Assembly: GCA_963920575.1 (NCBI GenBank)
Contig: CAWUCF010000017.1
Span: 1 to 64,000 of the forward strand
Direction: 5' to 3'
DNA: 64,000 nt
Origin: Narthecium ossifragum
Lineage: Eukaryota; Streptophyta; Magnoliopsida; Dioscoreales; Nartheciaceae
The notes under the pieces are model-generated. The model searched no databases. It had not been told where the DNA came from and saw nothing but the letters and a program-made list of their open reading frames with translations. The position numbers were made by a program, and so were the translations under genes. Position 1 is the stretch's first letter. Every line of letters begins with the position of its first letter. Positions 23,578 to 34,682 of the stretch are shown here, piece by piece.

Positions 23578-24400
23578 TCCACCTCTGGAGCGGCCCGGTC
23601 CAGCCCCTGATCCGCTCCCGCCACTGCTCCCTTGCCAAGCACTGGACCTCCGCCTCGACTCCCCTGCGGCACAGCGCCACGCGCTCTTCGCAAGTGACAG
23701 TCCCTACGGTAGTGTCCCAGCTGCCCGCACGAGAAGCACGTGACTGACGCGCTATCAGGCTGCTGACCTTGGCCTCCCCCTGACGGAGCCTGCCCAGACG
23801 GCCCGGCCGTCAGGAGAAACTGGCCTGGTGGACTCGGCAACTGTGCCTGGAACTGCTGCGGGTGCTGCGACCGCTGCTGAAAGCGTCACTGACGCCACAG
23901 GTTCCCTCTACCGAATCCCCCTCTGAACTGGGGTCTCTGCGGTGTGCTGGTAGAGAATGCCGGTGGAACTGCTCGGCACCTCTCGTCTCGCAACTGCGCC
24001 CCTACTGCCAAGGCACAGTCCGGAACTGCTGAGTACGCCTGGAAGCGGTAAGAACTGGTCCGTCGTCTAATCTCTGATCAAAGCCTCTGCTCAAACTGAC
24101 ATGCACTGGCCACTGGATCTGCTGCTACTGCCCCCGCAAAATGGACCAAGTGCGTGAACCGGGTGGCATACTGCTGAAACTCCAGCAAGACCACCACAGC
24201 GGTCCGCGCGTCGACCGGAGCGAGAACTCCCTCCTCGGCGAGAAGGGTCTCCTCCCGTGCGACCGAGCCGTCGCTGGTGATGGCTCAGTCCGTCTAGCTC
24301 TGACCTCCCTGACAGGTGCTACCCTGTCTGGTCGGGCGGGTCGACCAAGTCGTGCCCCACCCCGACCATCAACCGAAGGTCGCCCTCGAGCTCCCGACAT
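23578..24400 (-). pseudogene. gag remnant with zinc knuckle (pseudogene)
   Basis: A start codon at 24400 opens an Arg/Gly/Pro-rich N-terminus (MSGARGRPSVDGRGG). The frame then changes near 24200 and continues with LLEFQQYATRFTHLVHFAG, FEQRL and SEIRRR, the C-terminal capsid part found in Tekay-type gags. The roughly 150-200 residues that usually lie between are missing. A Q/P-rich linker follows, then the CCHC knuckle [14 protein letters not shown] at 23697-23738, which binds RNA in this family. Stops at 24078-24080 and 23886-23888 interrupt it. The first fits CGA to TGA. Confidence 0.85.
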
Positions 24401-24586
24401 CTGCGCAATCACCAACAACAAACGAGCGTCCACTCGTTCGAACCCAAGACAAAGAAGCACAACATAAAGCGGAAAAGCACAACACATGAAAATGAGCATG
24501 CACAGATGTTCTAGACATAGAACTAACCCATTCCACGCTAAATCTCAACCGAATCTTGATCCTAAACCCTGGGATCTAAAACCTAT

Positions 24587-24598
24587 GCTCTGATACCA
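24587..24598 (-). promoter_or_regulatory. primer binding site for initiator Met-tRNA
   Basis: TGGTATCAGAGC on the element's strand, three bases (ACT) after the 5' LTR end. It is complementary to the 3' end of plant initiator methionine tRNA, the standard primer of Ty3/gypsy chromoviruses. Confidence 0.92.
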
Positions 24599-24601
24599 AG
24601 T

Positions 24602-25212
24602 TGTCGCGCCCCGACCCGCGTAGGCCCACCCGGGCCGGGCGTCGCGAACCGGAACCTAACCTACTGCGGAAAATTTTGGCGAGGTTTTCCTCTAATCGTA
24701 GTGGTTACCCTATCAACCATAAACATCCTGTTTTATACAACAAATATAAAGCTCAACACACAAAGCTGGAATATAGTACAAATCCTCAAACAGGGAAAGT
24801 TATACAAAATCGCTCCCGTAGGAGACTATCTAACCAAAGGTGTACACGGATAGATCACAGCTCCTCAAGCTCCGCCAGACGCCGCCACGTCACCGAACAC
24901 CTGCCCGGTAGGGGCGACCGAAGAAGAGCTAGCGCCAGCACCTACAAAACGCAGCCCGGGTAGGAGTGAGCACTAAGCTCAGCAGGGACACTACACTACG
25001 ACACTCACAAGGGAGGGAACACAACAGTGTCGCCCCCAAGCAAAACCTAGGTGTATCCCAGGGGTCCCACTAACCATTCTAAGCAAACATTACCACAAAC
25101 ATGGTCAGTGTGTGTACAAGCGCGAGTGTGCAACTAGCCGACAAGGTGCAATTTACCAAATTGCCCTTGCGGCCCACAGCAAGCCACAGGAGGAGAGGGA
25201 CGGGTCCTCACA
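24602..25212 (-). repeat. 5' LTR of gypsy element
   Basis: A 611-bp copy of the other LTR. I count about 22 substitutions between them (roughly half transitions) and no indel. It carries the same TATAAAA motif at the equivalent position. It ends TCCTCACA on the plus strand, next to the CTCAG duplication. Confidence 0.95.
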
Positions 25213-25217
25213 CTCAG
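25213..25217. repeat. target-site duplication of gypsy element, right copy
   Basis: CTCAG repeats 19780-19784, and the satellite continues with CCTTCAAAATAGC. Confidence 0.95.
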
Positions 25218-28200
25218 CCTTCAAAATAGCAAGCTTTTACCTTTTACTTTTTTTGCCTTTTCCTTCACTTTTTGATACTAGGACTTGCGAGTTTTTTTCA
25301 CGTTTTCTCAATCATCTTTTTGCTGAATATCATCCCAGGCATGCCTCCTCGAAGCCCAAGGCCACCGGATCGGGCACGTCGAATCCCCGGATCCTCAGCC
25401 TCCAAAATAGCAAGCTTTTACATTTCTACCTTTTTTGCCTTTTACTTCACTTTTTGATACTAGGCCTTGCTAATTTTTTTTCTTATTTCTCATTAATCTT
25501 TTTGCTGAATATCATCCCAGGAAGGCCTCCTCGAAGCTCCTGGCCAACGGATCGGGCACGTCGAATCCCCGGATCCTCAGCCTCCAAAATAGCAAGCTTT
25601 TACATTTCTACCTTTTTTGCCTTTTACTTCACTTTTTGATACTAGGCCTTGCTAATTTTTTTTCTTATTTCTCATTAATCTTTTTGCTGAATATCATCCC
25701 AGGAAGGCCTCCTCGAAGCTCCTGGCCAACGGATCGGGCATGTCGAATCACCGGATCCTCAACCTCGAAAATAGCAAGCTTTTACCTTTTACCTTTTTTG
25801 CCTTTTCCTTCACTTTTTGATACTAGGCCTTGCTAAATTTTTTTCTTATTTCTCAATCATCATTTTACTGAATATCATCCCAGGCAGGCCTCCTCGAAGC
25901 CCGTGGACACTGGATTGGGCACGTCGAATCCCCAGATCCTCAGCCTCCAAAATAGCAAGCTTTTACCTTTTACCTTTTTTGTCTTTTCCTTCACTCTTTG
26001 ATACTAGGCCTTGCGAATTTTTTTCCCTTTTTCTCATTCATCTTTTTGCTAAATATCATAACAGGCACGCTTGCTCGAAGCCCTTGGCCACCCGATCGGG
26101 CACGTCGAATCCCCAGATCCTCAGCCTACAAAATAGCAAGCTTTTACCTTTTATCTTTTTGCCTTTCCCTTCACTTTTTGATACTAGGCCTTGATAATTT
26201 TTTTTTCTTATTTCTCATTCATTTTTTTTGCTGAATATCATCCCAGCCAGGTCTCCTCGAAGACCCTGGCCACCGGATCGCGCACGTCCAATCCCCGGAT
26301 CCTCAGCCTCCAAAATAGCAAGCTTTTACCTGTAACCTTTTTTGCCTTTTCCTTTACTTTTTGAAACTAGGCCTTGCTAATTTTTTTTCTTATTTCTCAT
26401 TCATCTTTTTACTGAATATCATCCCAGGCAGGCCTCCTCGAAGCCCCTGGCCAACGGATCGGGCATGTCGATTCCCCGGATTCTCAACCTCCAAAATAGC
26501 AAGCTTTTACCTTTTACCTTTTTTGCCTTTTCCTTCACTTTTTGATACTAGGCCTTGCTATTTTTTTTTCTTATTTCTGATTCATCTTTTTACTGAATAT
26601 CATCCCAGGGAGGCCTCCTCGAAGCCCTTGGCCACCGGATTGGGCACGTTGAATCCCCAGATCCTCAGCCTCCAAAATAGCAAGCTTTTACCTTTTACCT
26701 TTTTTGTCTTTTCCTTTAACTTTTGATACTAGGCTTTCCTAATTTTTTTTCTTATTTCTCATTCATCTTTTTGGTAAATGTCATCCCAGGCAGGCCACCT
26801 CGAAGCCCCTGGCCACTGGATCGGACACGTCGAATCCCCGGATCCTCAGCCTCCAAAATAGGAAGCTTTAATCTTTTACCTTTTTTGCCTTTTCCTACAC
26901 TTTTTAATACTAGGCCTTGCCAATTTTTTTTCTTATTCTCATTCCTCTTTTTGCTGAATATCATCCCAGGCAAGCCTCCTCGAAGCCCCTGGCCACAGGA
27001 TCGGGCTTGTCGAATCCCCGGATCCTCAACCTCCAAAATAGCAAGCTTTTACCTTTTACCTTTTTTGCCTTTTCCTTCACTTTTTGATACTAGGCCTTGC
27101 TAATTTTTTTTCTTATTTCTAATTCATCCTTTTGTTGAATATCATCCAACGCAGGCCTCCTCGAACCCCCTAGCCACCGGATCGGGCACGTCGAATCCCC
27201 GGATCCTCAGCCTCCAAAATAGCATGCTTTTACCTTTTACTTTTTTTGCCATTTCCTTCACTTTTTGATACTAGGCCTTGCTAATTTTTTTTCTTATTTC
27301 TCATTCATCTTTTTGCTAAATATCATCCCAGGCATGCCTCCTCGAAGCCCCTTTCCACCAGATCGGACACGTCGAATCCCCGTATTCTCACCCTCAAAAA
27401 ATAGCAAGCTTTTACCTTTTACCTTTTTTGCCTTTTCCTTCACTTTTTGATACTAGGCCTTGCTAATTTTTTTTCTTATTTCTCATCCATCTTTTTGCTG
27501 AATATCATCCCAGGAAGGCCTCCTCGAAGCCCCTGGCCACCGGATTGGGCACGTCGAATCCCCACATCCTCCGCCTCCAAAATAGCAAGCTTTTACCTTT
27601 TGTCGTTTTTGTATTTTCGTTCACTCTTTGATACTAGGCCTTGCGAATTTTTTTTCCTTTTTCTCATTCATCTTTTGGCTAAATATCATCTCAGGCACGC
27701 CTCCTGAAAGCCCATTACCACCGGATCGGGCACGTCGAATCCCCGGATCCTCAGCCTACAAAATAGCTTGTTTTTACCTTTCAACTTTTTGCCTTTTCCT
27801 TCACTTTTTAATACTAGGCTTTGCTAATTTTTTTTCTTATTTCTCATTCATTTTTTTGCTGAATATCATCCCAGGTAGGCCTCCTCGATGCTCTTGGCGA
27901 CCGAATCGGGCACGTCGAATCCTCAGATCCTCAGCCTCGAAAATAGCAAGCTTTTACCTTTTACCTTTTTTGCCTTTTCTTTCACTTTTTGATACTAGGC
28001 CTTGCTAATTTTTTTCCCTTTTTCTCATTCATCTTTTGGCTAAATATCATCCCAGGCAGGCCTCCTCGAAGCCCCTGGCCACCGGATCGGACACATCGAA
28101 TCCCCGGATCCTCAGCCTGCAAAATAGCAAGCTTTTACCATTTACCTTTTTGCCTTTTCCTTCACTTTTTGATACTAGGCCTTCCTAATTTTTTTCCCTT

Positions 28201-28399
28201 TTTCTCATTCATCTTTTTGCAGAATATCATGCCAGGCAGGCCTCCTTGAAACCCCTGGCCACCGGATCGAGCACGTCGAATCCCCGGATCCTCAGCCTCC
28301 AAAATAGCAAACGTTTACCTTTTACCTTTTTTGCCTTTTCCTTCACATTTTAATACTAGGCCTTGCTAATTTTTTTTCTTATTACTCATTCATTTTTTT

Positions 28400-31300
28400 G
28401 CTGAATATCATCTCAGGCAGGCCTCCTCGAAGCCCCTGGCCAACGGATCGAGCACGTCGAATCCCCGGATCCTCAGCCTCCAAAATAACAAGCTTTTACC
28501 TTTTACCTTTTTTGCCTTTTCCTTCACTTTTTAATACTGGGCCTTGCTTATTTTTTTTCTTATTTCTCATTCATTTTTTTGCTGAATATCATCCCAGGTA
28601 GGCCTCCTCGAAGCTCTTGGCGACCGAATCGGGCGCGTCGAATCCTCAGATCCTCAACCACCAAGATAGCAAGCTTTTACCTTTTACCTTTTTTGCCTTT
28701 TCCTTCACTTTTTGATACTAGACCTTGCTAATTTTTTTCCCTTTTTCTCATTCATATTTTTTCTAAATATCATCCCAGGCAGGCCTCCTCGAAGCCACTG
28801 GCCAACGGATCGGACACGTCGAATCCCTGGATCCTCAGCCTGCAAAATAGCAAGCTTTTACCTTTTACCTTTTTGCCTTTCCCTTCACTTTTTGATACTA
28901 GGCCTTGCTAATTTTTTTTCTTATTTCTCATTCGTTTTTTTTCTGACTATCATCCCAGGCAGGCCTCCTCGAAGCCCCTGGCCACCGGATCGAGCACGTC
29001 GAATCCCCGGATCCTCAACCTCCAAAATAGCAAGCTTTTACCTTTTACATTTTTTGCCTTTTCCTTCACTTTGTAATACTAGGCCTTGCTAATTTTTTTT
29101 CTTATTTTTCATTCATTTTTTTGCTGAATATCATCCCAGGTAGTCCTCCTCGAAGCTCTTGGCGACCAAATCGGGCACGTCGAATCCTCAGATCCTCAGC
29201 CTCCAAAATAGCAAGCCTTTACCTTTTACCTTTTTTGCCTTTTCCTTCACTTTTTGATACTAGGCCTTCCTAATTTTTTTCCCTTTTTCCCATCCATCTT
29301 TTTGCTGAATATCATGCCAGGCAGGCCTCCTTGAAGCCCCTGGCCACCGGATCGAGCACGTCGAATCCCCGGATCCTCAGCCTCCAAAATAGCAAACTTT
29401 TACCTTTTACCTTTTTTGCCTTTTCCTTCACTTTTTAATACTAGGCCTTGCTAATTTTTTTTCTTATTTCTCATTCATGTTTTTGCTGAATATCATGCCA
29501 GGTAGGCCTCCTCGATGCTCTTGGCGACCGTATCGGGCACGTCGAATCCTCAGATCCTCAGCCTCCAAAATAGCAAGCTTTTTCATTTTACCTTTTTTGC
29601 CTTTTCCTTCACTTTTTGATACTAGGCCTTGCTAATTTTTTTCCCTTTTTCTCATTCATCTTTTTGCTAAATATCATCCCAGGCAGGCCTTCTCGAAGCC
29701 CCTGGCCACCGGATCGGACACATCGAATCCCCGGATCCTCAGCCTGCAAAATAGAAAGCTTTTACCTTTTACCTTTTAGCCTTTTCCTTCACTTTTTGAT
29801 ACTAGGCATTGCTAATTTTTTTTTCCTATTTCTCATTCATTTTTTTGCTGAATATCATCCCAGGCAGGCCTCCTCAATGCCCCTGACCACCGGATCGACC
29901 ACGTCAAATCCCCGGATCCTCAGTCTCCAAAATAACAAGCTTTTACCTTTTACCTTTTTTGCCTTTTCCTTCACTTTTTAATACTAAGCCTTGCAAATTT
30001 TTTTTCTTATTTCTCATTCATTTTTTTGCTGAATATCATCCCAGGCAGGCCTCCTCGAAGACCCTGGCCACTGGATCGAGCACATCGAATCCCAGGATCC
30101 TTAGCCTTCAAAATAGCTAGCTTTTACCTTTTACCTTTTTTGCCTTTTCCTTCACTTTTTAATACTAGGCCTTGCTAATTTTTTTTCTTATTTTTCATTC
30201 ATTTTTTTGCTGAATATCATCCCAGGTAGTCCTCCTCGAAGCTCTTGGCGACCGAATCGGGCACGTCGAATCCTCAGATTCTCAGCCTCCAAAATAGCAA
30301 GCCTTTACCTTTTACCTTTTTTGCCTTTTCCTTCACTTTTTGATTCTAGGCCTTGCTAATTTTTTTCCCTTTTTCTCATCCATCTTTTTGCTGAATATCA
30401 TGCCAGGCAGGCCTCCTCGAAGCCCCTGGCAAACGGATCGAGCACGTCGAATCCCCGGATCCTCAGCCTCCAAAATAGCAAGCTTTTACCTTTTACATTT
30501 TTTGCCTTTTCCTTCACTTTTTGATACTGGGCCTTGCTTATTTTTTTTCTTATTTCTCATTCATATTTTTGCTGAATATCATCCCAGGTAGGCCTCCTCG
30601 ATGCCCCTGACCACCGGATCGACCACGTCGAATCCCCGGATCCTCAGTTTCCAAAATAACAAGCTTTTACCTTTTACCTTTTTTGCCTTTTCCTTCACTT
30701 TTTAATACTAAGCCTTGCAAATTTTTTTTCTTATTTCTCATTCATTTTTTTGCTGAATATCATCCCAGGCAGGCCTCCTCGAAGACCCTGGCCACTGGAT
30801 CGAGCACATCGAATCCCAGGATCCTTAGCCTCCAAAATAGCTAGCTTTTACCTTTTACCTTTTTTGCCTTTTCCTTCACTTTTTAATACTAGGCCTTGCT
30901 AATTTTTTTTCTTATTTTTCATTCATTTTTTTGCTGAATATCATCCCAGGTAGTCCTCCTCGAAGCTCTTGGTGACCGAATCGGGCACGTCGAATCCTCA
31001 GATTCTCAGCCTCCAAAATAGCAAGCCTTTACCTTTTACCTTTTTTGCCTTTTTCTTCACTTTTTGATACTAGGCCTTCCTAATTTTTTTCCCTTTTTCT
31101 CATCCATCTTTTTGCTGAATATCATGCCAGGCAGGCCTCCTCGAAGCCCCTGGCCAACGGATCGAGCACGTCGAATCCCCGGATCCTCAGCCTCCAAAAT
31201 AGCAAGCTTTTACCTTTTACCTTTTTTGCCTTTTCCTTCACTTTTTAATACTGGGCCTTGCTTTTTTTTTTTCTTATTTCTCATTCATTTTTTTGCTGAA

Positions 31301-34000
31301 TATCATCCCAGTTAGGCCTCCTCGAAGCTCTTGGCGACCGAATCGGGCGCGTCGAATCCTCAGATCCTCAACCACCAAAATAGCAAGCTTTTACCTTTTA
31401 CCTTTTTTGCCTTTTCCTTCACTTTTTGATACAAGACCTTGCTAATTTTTTTCCCTTTTTCTCATTCATATTTTTTCTAAATATCATCCCAGGCAGGCCT
31501 CTTCGAAGCCACTGGCCAACGGATCGGACACGTCGAATCCCTGGATCCTCAGCCTGCAAAATAGCAAGCGTTTACCTTTTACCTTTTTGCCTTTCCCTTC
31601 ACTTTTTGATACTAGGCCTTGCTAATTTTTTTTCTTATTTCTCATTCGTTTTTTTGCTGACTATCATCCCAGGCAGGCCTCCTCGAAGCCCCTGGCCACC
31701 GGATCGAGCACGTCGAATCCCCGGATCCTCAACCTCCAAAATAGCAAGCTTTTACCTTTTACCTTTTTTGCCTTTTCCTTCACTTTTTAATACTAGGCCT
31801 TGCTAATTTTTTTTCTTATTTTTCATTCATTTTTTTGCTGAATATCATCCCAGGTAGTCCTCCTCGAAGCTCTTGGCGACCAAATCGGGCACGTCGAATC
31901 CTCAGATCCTCAGCCTCCAAAATAGCAGGCCTTTACCTTTTACCTTTTTTGCCTTTTCCTTCACTTTTTGATACTAGGCCTTCCTAAGTTTTTTCCCTTT
32001 TTCTCATCCATCTTTTTGCTGAATATCATGCCAGGCAGGCCTCCTTGAAGCCCCTAGCCACCGGATCGAGCACGTCGAATCCCCGGATCCTCAGCCTCCA
32101 AAATAGCAAACTTTTACCTTTTACCTTTTTTGCCTTTTCCTTCACTTTTTAATACTAGGCCTTGCTAATTTTTTTTCTTATTTCTCATTCATGTTTTTGC
32201 TGAATATCATGCCAGGTAGGCCTCCTCGATGCTCTTGGCGACCGAATCGGGCACGTCGAATCCTCAGATTCTCAGCCTCCAAAATAGCAAGCCTTTACCT
32301 TTTACCTTTTTTGCCCTTTCCTTCACTTTTTGATTCTAGGCCTTGCTAATTTTTTTCCCTTTTTCTCATCCATCTTTTTGCTGAATATCATGCCAGGCAG
32401 GCCTCCTCGAAGCCCCTGGCAAACGGATCGAGCACGTCGAATCCCCGGATCCTCAGCCTCCAAAATAGCAAGCTTTTACCTTTTACATTTTTTGCCTTTT
32501 CCTTCACTTTTTGATACTGGGCCTTGCTTATTTTTTTTCTTATTTCTCATTCATATTTTTGCTGAATATCATCCCAGGTAGGCCTCCTCGATGCCCCTGA
32601 CCACCGGATCGACCACGTCGAATCCCCGGATCCTCAGTTTCCAAAATAACAAGCTTTTACCTTTTACCTTTTTTGCCTTTTCCTTCACTTTTTAATACTA
32701 AGCCTTGCAAATTTTTTTTCTTATTTCTCATTCATTTTTTTGCTGAATATCATCCCAGGCAGGCCTCCTCGAAGACCCTGGCCACTGGATCGAGCACATC
32801 GAATCCCAGGATCCTTAGCCTCCAAAATAGCTAGCTTTTACCTTTTACCTTTTTTGCCTTTTCCTTCACTTTTTAATACTAGGCCTTGATAATTTTTTTT
32901 CTTATTTTTCATTCATTTTTTTGCTGAATATCATCCCAGGTAGTCCTCCTCGAAGCTCTTGGTGACCGAATCGGGCACGTCGAATCCTCAGATTCTCAGC
33001 CTCCAAAATAGCAAGCCTTTACCTTTTACCTTTTTTGCCTTTTTCTTCACTTTTTGATACTAGGTCTTCCTAATTTTTTTCCCTTTTTCTCATCCATCTT
33101 TTTGCTGAATATCATGCCAGGCAGGCCTCCTTGAAGCCCTTGGCCACCGGATCGAGCACGTCGAATCCCCGGATCCTCAACCTCCAAAATAGCAAACTTT
33201 TACCTTTTACCTTTTTTGCCTTTTCCTTCACTTTTTAATACTAGGCCTTGCTAATTTTTTTTCTTATTTCTCATTCATATTTTTGCTGAATATCATGCCA
33301 GGTAGGCCTCCTCGATGCTCTTGGCGACCGTATCGGGCACGTCGAATCCTCAGATCCTCAGCCTCCAAAATAGCAAGCTTTTTCATTTTACCTTTTTTGC
33401 CTTTTCCTTCACTTTTTGATACTAGGTCTTGCCAATTTTTTTTCCCTTTTTCTCATTCATCTTTTTGCTAAATATCATCCCAGGCAGGCCTCCTCGAAGC
33501 CCCTGGCCACCGGATCGGACACATCGAATCCCCGGATCCTCAGCCTGCAAAATAGAAAGCTTTTACCTTTTACCTTTTTGCCTTTTCCTTCACTTTTTGA
33601 TACTAGGCATTGCTAATTTTTTTTCCTATTTCTCATTCATTTTTTTGCTGAATATCATCCCAGGCAGGCCTCCTCGATGCCCCTGACCACCGGATCGACC
33701 ACGTCGAATCCCCGGATCGTCAGTCTCCAAAATAATAAGCTTTTACCTTTTACCTTTTTTGCCTTTTCCTTCACTTTTTAATACTAGGCCTTGCAAATTT
33801 TTTTTCTTATTTCTCATTCATTTTTTTGCTGAATATCATCCCAGGCAGGCCTCCTCGAAGACCCTGGCCACTGGATCGAGCACATCGAATCCCAGGATCC
33901 TTAGCCTCCAAAAAAGCTAGCTTTTACCTTTTACCTTTTTTGCCTTTTCCTTCACTTTTTAATACTAGGCCTTGCTAATTTTTTTTCTTATTTTTCATTC
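28400..34000 (+). repeat. mosaic of segmental duplications (11 to 21 monomers apart)
   Basis: Three overlapping offsets are visible from shared variants. About 28400-29560 matches 31114-32274 (offset 2,714 bp, 15 monomers). About 30240-31110 matches 32230-33100 (offset 1,990 bp, 11 monomers). About 29460-30200 matches 33250-34000 (offset about 3,800 bp, 21 monomers). No single period explains the block, which looks like overlapping unequal exchanges of different lengths. Confidence 0.75.
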
Positions 34001-34682
34001 ATTTTTTTGCTGAATATCATCCAAGGTAGTCCTCCTCGAAGCTCTTGGCGACCGAATCGGGCACGTCGAATCCTCAGATTCTCAGCCTCCAAAATAGCAA
34101 GCCTTTACCTTTTACCTTTTTTGCCTTTTCCTTCACTTTTTGATACTAGGCCTTCCTAATTTTTTTCCCTTTTTCTCATCCATCTTTTTGCTGAATATCA
34201 TGCCAGGCAGGCCTCCTTGATGCCCCTGGCCACCGGATCGAGCACGTCGAATCCCCGGATCCTCAGCCTCCAAAATAGCAAACTTTTACCTTTTAGCTTT
34301 TTTGCCTTTTCCTTCACTTTTTAATACTTGGCCTTGCTAATTTTTTTTCTTATTTCTCATTCATTTTTTTGCTGAATATCATCCCATGCAGGCCTCCTCG
34401 AAGCCCCTGGCCACCGGATCGAGCACGTCGAATCCCCGGATCCTCAGCTTCCAAAATAGCAAGCTTTTACCTTTTACCTTTTTGGCCTTTTCCTTCACTT
34501 TTTAATACTGGGCCTTGCTTATTTTTTTTCTTTTTTCTCATTCATTTTTTTGCTGAATATCTTCCCAGGTAGGCCTCCTCGAAGCTCTTGGCGACCGAAT
34601 CGGGCACGTCGAATCCTCAGATCCTCAACCTCCAAAATAGCAAGCTTTTACCTTTTACCTTTTTTGCCTTTTCCTTCACTTT

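Larger units (their letters stand above)
19785..25212 (-). mobile_element. defective Ty3/gypsy chromovirus (Tekay/Del-like)
   Basis: A 5,428-bp LTR retrotransposon on the minus strand: 5' LTR 24602-25212, tRNA primer site 24587-24598, gag remnant, protease, RT, RNase H, integrase, chromodomain, polypurine tract 20396-20408 and 3' LTR 19785-20395. The order PR-RT-RH-INT and the terminal chromodomain identify a chromovirus. The internal region is only about 4.2 kb because segments of gag, protease and RT are missing. The polyprotein carries ten premature stops and at least one frameshift in gag and one between gag and protease, so the copy cannot encode its own replication. The LTRs are the same length and differ at about 22 of 611 positions by eye. 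If a plant neutral rate near 1.3e-8 per site per year applied, insertion would be about 1.4 million years old, a rough inference only. Confidence 0.93.

Noticed and set aside
20284..24467. Plus-strand open frames across the gypsy element
   Set aside because: They are shadows of the minus-strand polyprotein, which carries clear zinc knuckle, RT, RNase H, integrase and chromodomain motifs.
19785..25212. Assignment to the centromere-specific CRM lineage
   Set aside because: The C-terminal domain is a recognisable chromodomain placed after integrase and the gag and LTR end sequences look Tekay/Del-like. I saw no CRM-type C-terminal motif. A phylogeny of the RNase H/integrase region would decide.
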